A stretch of DNA of 64,000 nucleotides, taken from contig NZ_JHVM01000008.1 in the NCBI RefSeq assembly GCF_000620145.1, forward strand, positions 254,806 to 318,805. The letters are read 5' to 3'. Under the pieces are notes generated by a model that worked only from the letters and a program-made list of their open reading frames with translations, searched no databases and had not been told where the DNA came from. This document shows, piece after piece, positions 58,001 through 64,000 of the stretch (within the stretch, counting starts at the first letter, position 1; each line of letters opens with the position of its first letter). A program made the translations under genes and the position numbers. Source of the DNA: Deefgea rivuli DSM 18356 (GTDB lineage: Bacteria > Pseudomonadota > Gammaproteobacteria > Burkholderiales > Chitinibacteraceae).

Positions 58001-58086
58001 AACGACATCAAGCCGCCCAGAGACAAAAGCACAAACAGCATAATGGCCGGAATCGGATTCTTAATCGACCAAGCAGAAACGTTCAT
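55027..58086 (-). CDS. RND efflux permease (AcrB/HAE1 family)
   Basis: A 1019-residue inner-membrane proton-driven pump. It has twelve predicted TM segments with two large periplasmic loops. The proton-relay Asp pair lies in TM4 (GILVDDAIVEIENI), together with the usual N-terminal WSIKNPIPAIMLFVLLSLGG and PVV-type ending. Third gene of the operon after the outer-membrane factor and adaptor. ATG 58086 (MNVSAWSIKN) has AAGGA upstream; the longer frame to 58230 runs through intergenic repeats. Confidence 0.93.
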   Translation of the reverse strand: MNVSAWSIKNPIPAIMLFVLLSLGGLMSFSKMKVQDFPDVELPMVTVTAILEGAAPAQLETEVARKLENSVSALQGVKHVYSNISDGVVGMTVEFELEKPINEAVDDVRNAVSNVRSELPADLKDPVVGKVEFSGVPFLVFTVADKQLDEEQLSWLVDNKITRIVRAIPGVGQVARVGGVTRQVRIELDPERMAALGVSSSDISRQLARTQKDASGGRTDLGGSEQALRTIATVQSTAELAKTELALPDGRRVRLDQIATIEDTVAERRSIAQLDGKPVVGFEITRSRGASETEVAAEIAKALAKFKLEHPTLEITTAYDMAAPVQDEFDGSMGLLYEGALLAVIVVWFFLRDWRATLVSAAALPLSILPTFIGMYLFGFTLNTVTLLSLALVVGILVDDAIVEIENIVRHLRMGKTPYQAAMEAADEIGLAVIATTFALVAVFLPTAFMSGIPGKFFHPFGWTAAMAVMASLVVARLLTPMMAAYLLKPILGEEKEGKLKAAYLRCAAWCLKHRKTTMLLSLLFFVGSLALVPLLPKGFVPADDRSQTLVKIELPPGATLQETFAAAEQARQILMKNPAVTRVYTAVGDGKAGADPFAGGSSGVNKANLTLTLAPREERSLKKTAIEKNLREALQAIPGARITVGLGQSGEKLQMIIKSDDPDALAIAAKAVEQDLRTLQGIGAVTSSASLVRPELIIRPDMGRAADMGVTALAIADTIRVATVGDFDTALAKLNLPERQVPIVVRLPDSFRTDLEQIKRLRVPSSQGEVMLGQVADIEISSGPSVIGRYDRARNVTFDVELNGRPLGDVSAEADLLPSLKNLPAGVTRAAFGDAEEMGKLFASFGLAMLTGVLCIYMVLVLLFRQFMQPVTILFALLLSFPGAFLALFIAQSSFSMPSLIGLVMLMGIAAKNSILLVEYAIVARRDGMERFDALMDAGRKRARPIVMTTVAMGAGMLPIAAGWGVDSSFRAPMAIAVIGGLITSTFLSLLVIPVVFTYVDDFVQWFMGHFRRKTASA

Positions 58087-58113
58087 TTTTAGTCCTTCAC
58101 AACACATCAACAA

Positions 58114-58160
58114 GGTATATTGATGCATACCTTTAATTGAAAGAGCTACGTAGATATACC
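58114..58160. repeat. 47-bp palindromic element, copy 14
   Basis: GGTATATTGA...AGATATACC, 47 bp, inside the efflux operon just upstream of the permease ribosome site. Confidence 0.85.
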
Positions 58161-58192
58161 CGTAGTAAACTACACCATTCACACTCGTGACA

Positions 58193-58258
58193 TGGTGGGT
58201 TACGGCCGCTTGAAGATTGGCCACACCCAAGCAGATGTGGCAGCCTAACCCACCCTAC
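58193..58258. repeat. TGGTGGGTTACGG...CCTAACCCACCCTAC inverted repeat
   Basis: 66 bp related to the element at 3615-3777 (same GTAGGGTGGGTTAG end and GGTGGGTTACG arm). On the minus strand its GTAGGG end supplies the TAG stop codon of the efflux adaptor gene. Confidence 0.75.
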
Positions 58259-59382
58259 TTGACGACTACGCGCACCACATCACCATCGGCCAAGAATCCA
58301 GCGCCGCTGGCAACGACTTGCGCATCGGCGGCGACTCCTTCCACTTCCATCAAGCCATCGGCTTGACGACCCAATTTCACGCGGACTTGTTTCACTTTAT
58401 TTCCCGCTTGCAGCACAAACACATTGGCAAAACCATCGCGCAGCAAGACGGCACTGCCCGGCAGCGCCAACGCTTTGCCTTGCCCGACCGAAATATTGCC
58501 TTTGGCAAACATGCCCGGTTTGGCTTCGCCTAACATTGAATCGTCTTTTTTGATGTCGACATACACCAGCACATTGCGGGTTTTCACATCCACCGTCGGC
58601 GCGACTTTGCGCACAGTGCCTTGCAGCACTTTGCCGGTTGGCACAGCCAGCGATACCGCTTGGCCGACTTTAATCCGCGCACTTTCAGCTGCAGTCACTT
58701 CGGCCTGCCATTCCAAACGCCCTTGGCGCACCAAGCGGAATAACTCCTGCCCCGGCTGGCTGACTGCGCCCAGTGTTGCATCACGCTTGGAAATCACACC
58801 GTCATCCGGTGCAACGATTTTGGTTTGCCCCAAACGCACTTGCGCGCTGCTCAATTGCGCTTTGGCCGATTGCACGCGCGCTTTGGCGGTGATTTCTTTG
58901 GTATAAGCTTCGGTCATTTGCTGCTCAGACATCGCACCTGTGTTACCCAGCTGGCGTACGCGATCGGCATTTTGCTTGGCTTCCGCCAGAGCAGCTTCGG
59001 TCTCGGCGACCGATGCTTTGGCTTGTGCGACTTCGGCTTGTACCGTTTCATCGTTATAACGCGCTAAAACTTGGCCTTTTTTAACCCAATCGCCCACTTG
59101 CGCGTTTAACTCAATCAAACGCAAGCCACCGATTTCGGTGCCGATCAAAGATTCTTGCCACGCCACCACATTGCCATTGGCTGCGACGGTTTGTGCCCAC
59201 TCAATCGCCTTGGGTTTCACCAAACTCACCGTCAATACAGGTTTGGCGGCTTCAACTTTTTTATCTTTACTCTCGGCCTGCACCACCGCCGCAGTTGCTG
59301 CCAAACTGGCGACAAAAGCGATCAATAACGCTTTCACTAGCGTACTGCGTTGAAATGGGAGTTTATCCAGAAAACGATTCAT
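58255..59382 (-). CDS. RND efflux periplasmic adaptor (membrane fusion protein)
   Basis: A 375-residue adaptor of the HlyD/AcrA family linking the inner-membrane pump to the outer-membrane channel. An N-terminal signal/anchor is present (about 15-36). The lipoyl half-motifs (ALIGTEIGGLRLIELNAQVGDWVKKG region), a long alpha-hairpin (about 95-165) and a beta-barrel domain follow. ATG 59382 has GGAG seven bases upstream; a frame start ten codons earlier overlaps a 47-bp element. The last residues VVVK end at a repeat-derived stop. Confidence 0.9.
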   Translation of the reverse strand: MNRFLDKLPFQRSTLVKALLIAFVASLAATAAVVQAESKDKKVEAAKPVLTVSLVKPKAIEWAQTVAANGNVVAWQESLIGTEIGGLRLIELNAQVGDWVKKGQVLARYNDETVQAEVAQAKASVAETEAALAEAKQNADRVRQLGNTGAMSEQQMTEAYTKEITAKARVQSAKAQLSSAQVRLGQTKIVAPDDGVISKRDATLGAVSQPGQELFRLVRQGRLEWQAEVTAAESARIKVGQAVSLAVPTGKVLQGTVRKVAPTVDVKTRNVLVYVDIKKDDSMLGEAKPGMFAKGNISVGQGKALALPGSAVLLRDGFANVFVLQAGNKVKQVRVKLGRQADGLMEVEGVAADAQVVASGAGFLADGDVVRVVVK

Positions 59383-59393
59383 TACCCTGCTCC

Positions 59394-59440
59394 AGTATGT
59401 GTTCATATCCATTATTTATTAAAGTCTAGCTAGGTATACC
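59394..59440. repeat. 47-bp palindromic element, copy 15
   Basis: AGTATGTGTT...GGTATACC, 47 bp, ending in ATACC and starting GTAT on the plus strand. On the minus strand it lies immediately before the adaptor ribosome site. Confidence 0.75.
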
Positions 59441-59493
59441 TAAGAAATAATTGCAAATTCAGATTGCGTATCAATCAAGTTGTATCTCTACAT

Positions 59494-59597
59494 TCCCTCC
59501 CCCTTGACGGGGGAGGGTTAGGGTGGGGGTGATACTACGGAGTGCGTCTTAGACTCAACACCCCCATCCCAGCCTTCCCCCGTCAAGGGGGAAGGAG
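59494..59597. repeat. CCCTCCCCCTTGACGGGGGAGGG inverted-repeat element
   Basis: About 104 bp with CCTCCCCCTTGACGGGGGAG at the left and CTTCCCCCGTCAAGGGGGAA at the right, plus AGGGTGGGGGTG / CACCCCCATCCC inside. It is an inverted-repeat element of a type common to many bacterial genomes, here in the gap between the outer-membrane factor and adaptor genes. Confidence 0.85.
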
Positions 59598-59670
59598 CTA
59601 TTGCTGCGATAATTCAAGCAGCCCACTTTTAATTACGACCAACACATAATCCAAACAAACCCAAAATTTT

Positions 59671-61080
59671 CTATTTTTGTTCGCTCGCCGCTTGCGGCCA
59701 TTCACCACCAACCGCTTTATAAAGCGAAATCCACAACGCCAATTGTTCGCGCTGCAAAGAAATTTGCTTGGTTTGCGCGGAGAGTAAAAAGCGTCGTGAG
59801 ATTTCTAAATCAAACAGGCTGGCGCTACCCGCTTTCCACATCGCATTCGATGCATCTTGCTGCTTTTGATAGCCCGCGACCGAGCGCAAGGTTGCAGCAA
59901 CGCGCTGATTGCTGCTATCGAGCTGAACCATGTTTTGCTCGACTTCACGCACAGCAAAGCGCACTTTTTGCTGATACATTGCCAGCGCTTGTTCATAGCG
60001 CGCTTGCGCGGCTTCTTGTTCCGATTGCAAACGTCCTGCATTAAAAATCGGCAATTTCAGCGTCGGGCCAAACGACCACGATGTACCGTTCAATTCCAAA
60101 CTGCCCGTTTCCTGACGACCAATACTGATCGCGCCAAATAAGCTGAGCGATGGCAATTTCGCCACTTTGGCAATGCCGACATCGGCGGCGGCGATTTTGA
60201 CTTTCTCGGCTTCAATCCGAACATCATGCCGCTGCGTAATCACGTCGGCTGGCAAAGCGGTGATCGCAAAACCCAAAGGCTGCGGCAATTGGCGCTCGCC
60301 TTGATTAATTTGTGCACGAACCTCAAGCTCGCTTAAGCCGGTTAAGGCCACCAGCGCCTTGATCGACATCGCAATGCCTTCATTCATCTCGATTAATTGC
60401 GCGGTAGCATCGGCGCTACTGGCATCCGACAGCGCCACATCCACTGGACTGGCCAAACCAACGCGCTCTTTATCGATGGTCAGTTGCAAGCTGCGATTGC
60501 GCGATTCCAAATCGGCAGCAACAATATCGGCCATCGCTTGATACGCGCGCAGCGCCACATAGGCATTGGCGGTTTCGGCGGCAATGCTCACTTGCGCATC
60601 ATGCCACTCCACTTCCCGTGCGGCCATATCGGCCAAAATACTTTGCGTCGCAATACGAATGCCGCCCCATAAATCGATTTCCCAATTGGCATCCAGACCC
60701 ACCGAACCGTCATTGCTCATCTTTCCCGATTCAAGCAAGCCGTTTTTACTGCGCGTACCCGCTGCCGTTGCGCCCACCGTCGGCCATAAATAAGATTTGG
60801 CCGAATAGGCTTTCGCACGCGCTTCACGAATCCGCGCTTGTGCGAACTCTAAAGTAGGATTGGCTTGCTGCGCGGCATTCAGCAGCGTGTCGAGTACGGG
60901 GTCATTCCATGATTGCCACCACTCTTTTTGCTCGGCCAAGCGTGCTGCACTAGGGCTAGACGCTTGCCAGTTTTTTTCTTGTGGCGCGAGTTGTGCTGGC
61001 TCTGGCTGCGGCAAGTTCACAGCACACGCACTGAGCGCAGCGGATACCGCAATCAGCATCAAATTTAAACGGTGGCGCAT
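59671..61080 (-). CDS. NodT-family outer-membrane efflux lipoprotein
   Basis: A 469-residue TolC-like channel. A lipoprotein signal has lipobox LSAC (Cys19). Two OEP repeats (about 65-255 and 270-460) are each rich in long helices (EFAQARIREARAKAYSAKSY, QSEQEAAQARYEQALAMYQQ). It is first in the operon NodT - adaptor - permease, with a perfect operator and promoter upstream shared with tetR. Substrates of the pump are unknown. Confidence 0.92.
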   Translation of the reverse strand: MRHRLNLMLIAVSAALSACAVNLPQPEPAQLAPQEKNWQASSPSAARLAEQKEWWQSWNDPVLDTLLNAAQQANPTLEFAQARIREARAKAYSAKSYLWPTVGATAAGTRSKNGLLESGKMSNDGSVGLDANWEIDLWGGIRIATQSILADMAAREVEWHDAQVSIAAETANAYVALRAYQAMADIVAADLESRNRSLQLTIDKERVGLASPVDVALSDASSADATAQLIEMNEGIAMSIKALVALTGLSELEVRAQINQGERQLPQPLGFAITALPADVITQRHDVRIEAEKVKIAAADVGIAKVAKLPSLSLFGAISIGRQETGSLELNGTSWSFGPTLKLPIFNAGRLQSEQEAAQARYEQALAMYQQKVRFAVREVEQNMVQLDSSNQRVAATLRSVAGYQKQQDASNAMWKAGSASLFDLEISRRFLLSAQTKQISLQREQLALWISLYKAVGGEWPQAASEQK

Positions 61081-61281
61081 ACGGATGCGTTTCCCTTGGT
61101 AAGATCAAATGGAAGGTGCGCGCCGCTTGGCGCGGCAGACTCAGAATACCGAGTATTTGTTTCAAGTCTTTAGCTACAAAAGCCTTATGAGCAGATACAT
61201 CGAGTACCACACGGCAACGATGCAATAAAACGCCCACCAGAATATTTGTGTGAGTTTGAAATTGGATTATCGTCATTGATG

Positions 61282-61310
61282 ATGCTAAACTGACCGAACG
61301 GTTCGGTCAA
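61282..61310 (-). promoter_or_regulatory. Efflux operon promoter with TetR operator
   Basis: The minus-strand promoter is TTGACC (61310-61305), 17 bases, TAGCAT (61287-61282). A perfect 19-bp palindrome TGACCGAACGGTTCGGTCA (61291-61309) lies within it, covering the spacer and -35 box. It sits in the gap between divergent tetR and the NodT gene. Binding of the TetR repressor there would block the pump and possibly tetR itself. Confidence 0.8.
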
Positions 61311-61342
61311 TACACGTTTGAATATTTATTTTGGGTATCACG

Positions 61343-61957
61343 ATGCATACAGCTAATAGCAAACTCAGCGAAGCAAAACGCGCACAAATCCTCAGCGGCG
61401 CACGCCTGATGTTTATGGAGCACGGTTTTGCCAGCACCAGCGTTGAAAAAATTGCCAAAGCCGCCGGCGTATCCAAGGGCACGATTTACAATTATTTCGA
61501 CAGCAAGGAAATTTTGTTTGTCGCGCTAATCACTGGTGAATGTGGCGGCGAAGCCTGTTTGCCACAGGCAGAAGACTTGCTTGAAATGCCAATTAGCGAG
61601 GTTTTAACGCAATTTGGCAGCCAATGGCTATTGGGCTTATTAAAAGAAGATCAGCTACAGCTGTTTCGCATTGTTTTGGCCGAAGTCATGCAATTTCCGC
61701 AATTGGGACAAATGATCGAATCCACCGGTCCCGCCCCCATGATGACGGTGCTAGCAGATTACTTGGCACGACTGAATCAAACAGGGAAATTAAAAATTGC
61801 TCAGCCACAGCTGGCTGCTGAGCAATTTACGGCGCTATGCGATGCGGGAATTATGCGCCAAATGCAGCTCTCGGTGAAAAACCCCAGCCAAGCGCAAATT
61901 GAAACGCAGGTCGCCAGCGCGGTGCAGTTATTTTTGCGTGGCTACGCTGCAGAGTGA
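61343..61957 (+). CDS. TetR-family repressor of the efflux operon
   Basis: A 204-residue regulator with an N-terminal HTH (about 12-60; STSVEKIAKAAGVSKGTIYNYFDSKEILF) and a C-terminal ligand domain resembling the AcrR/TetR_C_33 type. It is divergent from the RND operon and next to the palindromic operator, so local repression is strongly suggested. ATG 61343 is favoured over an upstream TTG at 61331. Confidence 0.9.
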   Translation: MHTANSKLSEAKRAQILSGARLMFMEHGFASTSVEKIAKAAGVSKGTIYNYFDSKEILFVALITGECGGEACLPQAEDLLEMPISEVLTQFGSQWLLGLLKEDQLQLFRIVLAEVMQFPQLGQMIESTGPAPMMTVLADYLARLNQTGKLKIAQPQLAAEQFTALCDAGIMRQMQLSVKNPSQAQIETQVASAVQLFLRGYAAE

Positions 61958-62024
61958 AGTAATACGCGAACAATGGATAAGGCGAATCAAATGGGGCTGT
62001 GGTTTTAGCACTACGCCGCCCGTT

Positions 62025-62309
62025 TCATTTGGCGGCAGTAAGGCGCGCAATTAATTCCGTTGGATCTTGATTCACAACCAAAACAGCGCGAACTTTATTA
62101 AACGCCGCCGCAGCTTCATCGGGATATTTCCCATACGACACCACGCTCGCATGCCGCCAACCCGCCGCAGTCAACACTTGCTTGGCAAATTTACTCCCAT
62201 CCACACCGCCACCGCCCAACTGCAATAAAGCCTGCTCGACTAAGACATGCGGAAAAGGATTGCGAGATAGCGTATTGAAATGCGCTGGCATAACTTCATC
62301 AAATTGCAT
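62025..62309 (-). CDS. Small protein of unknown function
   Basis: A 94-residue protein without signal peptide or TM segments, containing a LGGGGVDGSKFAKQVL loop and ending in LIARLTAAK. An in-frame GTG at 62321 would add four residues. The amino-acid make-up and absence of a competing frame suggest it is real, but no family is recognised. It is between tetR (convergent) and nadE (divergent). Confidence 0.6.
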   Translation of the reverse strand: MQFDEVMPAHFNTLSRNPFPHVLVEQALLQLGGGGVDGSKFAKQVLTAAGWRHASVVSYGKYPDEAAAAFNKVRAVLVVNQDPTELIARLTAAK

Positions 62310-62576
62310 GATTTGGCTCACTCAAATGAATTAAGAATGCAACGCTCAATGCACCCTCTGCATCAGCCCATTTCACTCTCTTCTGTCCTTGGTTTAGCCC
62401 CCCACCCTGCAAATAGCAAGCCATGCCACAGAAAGCGTCCGGCGGGCTGTATAGGATATATACGCCTGTGGCAACGTCTATTCAGCATCACAAAACGCAG
62501 CACTATGATTTTACCGACATGCGCGCGCGCAAATCGCTAAAATAGCGGTTTTATAATTGCTTGAGTTCGCCCGCCC

Positions 62577-64000
62577 ATGAAAATCGCCCTTGCTCAGATC
62601 AATCCGATTGTTGGTGACCTCGATGGCAACACCGAGCTTATTTTTGCTGCGGCGCGTGAAGCACAAGCAGCGGGCGCGGATATTATCCTGACCCCCGAAC
62701 TCGCGCTCACCGGCTACCCACCGGAAGACTTGCTGCTGCGCCCCGCTTTCTTGCAGCAATGTCGCGAAAAAATTGGCCGTTTTATCGACGAGCTGGATGG
62801 CATTACCTTGGTGCTGGGTTATCCCTCAAACAGTGGCGATGAGATTTTCAATTCGGCCTGCGTGATCCGCGATGGCAATTTCTTGGGCCGTTACGACAAG
62901 CTATTGCTGCCGAACAACGCAGTTTTCGACGAAGTTCGCTACTTTACGCCTGGCATCGTGCCGCTGGTGTTCGAGCAAAATGGCGTGAATGTTGGCATCG
63001 CGATTTGTGAAGATTTATGGGATACCGAGCCTGCCGCTGCGGCACGCGATGAAGGCGCGGATATTTTATTAGTACTCAACGCCTCGCCGTATCACCAAGC
63101 CAAGCAAAGCACGCGCCGCGAAGTTGCGCGCCAGCGCGGTGAAGAAAATGGCATGCCGATTGTGTATTGCAATTTGATCGGCGGCCAAGATGAATTGATT
63201 TTCGATGGGCATTCGTTTGCGATCAACAAAGCAGGCGAATTGGCGCTGCAACTGCCAGCGTATCAATCGCTGATTGGCTACGTCGACTACATCGATGGCG
63301 ACTTGCAAACTGGCAGCATCGCGGCAGACGAATCGATTGAAGCCAGCGTGTACGGCGCTTTGGTGCAAGGAGTAAAAGACTATATCGGCAAAAACCGTTT
63401 CCCTGGCGTGCTGCTTGGCCTTTCTGGCGGCATTGATTCGGCGCTGACGTTGGCGATTGCTGTGGATGCGCTCGGCGCAGAAAACGTCCACGCGGTGATG
63501 ATGCCGTCGCGTTATACCGCCGATATTTCGGTGAATGATTCGCGTGAGATGATTGAAATTTTGGGCTGCCAATATTCTGAAATTGAAATCTGGCCGATGT
63601 ACGAAGCGATGATGGCGGGCTTAGAAGGAGAATTCGCTGGCCGCGAAATGGATGCGACCGAAGAAAATCTGCAAAGCCGCATACGGGGTATGCTCTTGAT
63701 GGCCTTATCCAATAAGGGCGGCAAGCTGGTACTCACTACGGGTAATAAATCAGAAATGACTACCGGCTATGCGACGCTGTATGGCGATATGGCAGGCGGC
63801 TTTGCTGTGCTGAAAGACATCGCCAAAACGCTGGTGTATCGCCTAAGCAATTGGCGAAATGAACAAGGCGTCGTCATTCCAGAGCGCATCATCACGCGCC
63901 CACCGTCAGCTGAATTACGCCCTGATCAAAAAGACCAAGACAGCCTGCCTGAGTATGAAGTGCTGGATGCGATTTTGGCCGCCTACGTGGAAGACAATCT
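62577..64000 (+). CDS. nadE: Glutamine-dependent NAD+ synthetase, 3' truncated
   Basis: NadE makes NAD+ from nicotinic acid adenine dinucleotide using glutamine as ammonia source. 474 residues are visible. The amidase (nitrilase-fold) domain is about 1-260, with the Glu-Lys-Cys set in LTPELALTGY, RYDKLLLPN and GVNVGIAICEDLW. The synthetase domain follows, with PP-loop LGLSGGIDSAL and TTGNKSEMTTGYATLYGD. The window ends before the last part of the gene. A TATAAT near 62550-62555 lies just upstream. Confidence 0.95.
   Translation, partial: MKIALAQINPIVGDLDGNTELIFAAAREAQAAGADIILTPELALTGYPPEDLLLRPAFLQQCREKIGRFIDELDGITLVLGYPSNSGDEIFNSACVIRDGNFLGRYDKLLLPNNAVFDEVRYFTPGIVPLVFEQNGVNVGIAICEDLWDTEPAAAARDEGADILLVLNASPYHQAKQSTRREVARQRGEENGMPIVYCNLIGGQDELIFDGHSFAINKAGELALQLPAYQSLIGYVDYIDGDLQTGSIAADESIEASVYGALVQGVKDYIGKNRFPGVLLGLSGGIDSALTLAIAVDALGAENVHAVMMPSRYTADISVNDSREMIEILGCQYSEIEIWPMYEAMMAGLEGEFAGREMDATEENLQSRIRGMLLMALSNKGGKLVLTTGNKSEMTTGYATLYGDMAGGFAVLKDIAKTLVYRLSNWRNEQGVVIPERIITRPPSAELRPDQKDQDSLPEYEVLDAILAAYVEDN

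Overview
This window looks like chromosome of a Neisseriales betaproteobacterium, probably a chitin-degrading Chitinibacteraceae relative (Chitinibacter/Deefgea type). That placement is inference from gene content: a modular GH19 chitinase with two chitin-binding modules, a GH3 beta-N-acetylhexosaminidase, the gene orders secB-gpsA, mnmA-nudJ and yceD-rpmF-plsX-fabHDG-acpP-fabF, and moderate GC. No phage, insertion sequence or CRISPR array is visible.

Layout. 1-850: the 5' end of a 16S rRNA gene on the minus strand with its boxA leader and a near-consensus promoter. 0.84-10 kb: housekeeping genes (grxC, secB, an SH3 protein, gpsA, a Sel1 protein, mnmA-nudJ, a hybrid histidine kinase, argS). 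10-17 kb: a secreted alpha/beta hydrolase, a chemoreceptor, htpX, a short HPF, two tandem membrane zinc-ribbon paralogues and a NhaR-like regulator. 17-27 kb: the GH19 chitinase, a DMT transporter diverging from an AraC regulator, GH3 NagZ, a GNAT, gltX, mltF and tRNA-Ser(CGA). 27-35 kb: an ankyrin protein, pabC/pabB, a lipocalin, an orphan sugar-binding protein, a COG4637-type ATPase and an erythromycin-esterase-like lipoprotein. 35-42 kb: the fatty-acid and phospholipid synthesis operon. 42-54 kb: maf, an RsmI-like methylase, a PAS-GAF-PAS-GGDEF-EAL protein, an unknown 201-aa protein, a three-gene CHAT/TPR - CHASE2 adenylate cyclase - FecR-like operon, DUF2971 and a DHFR-like reductase. 55-62 kb: a tripartite RND efflux operon diverging from a TetR regulator with a perfect palindromic operator. 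The end is a truncated nadE.

The most striking feature lies between the genes. Fifteen intergenic elements are each exactly 47 bp, start (G)GTAT and end ATAC(C), are imperfectly palindromic, and often sit within a few bases of a stop codon. A second family of about 85-90 bp has terminal inverted repeats and a GTAC-rich core (four clear copies). Several further inverted-repeat elements also occur. Between them they supply stop codons, separate genes inside operons, and would mislead start calls.

Functional themes are chitin use (secreted chitinase, then cytoplasmic GH3), envelope and lipid building, and signalling (hybrid kinase, MCP, c-di-GMP protein, probable cAMP cyclase). The CHAT-cyclase-FecR operon is the best candidate for a poorly described system.
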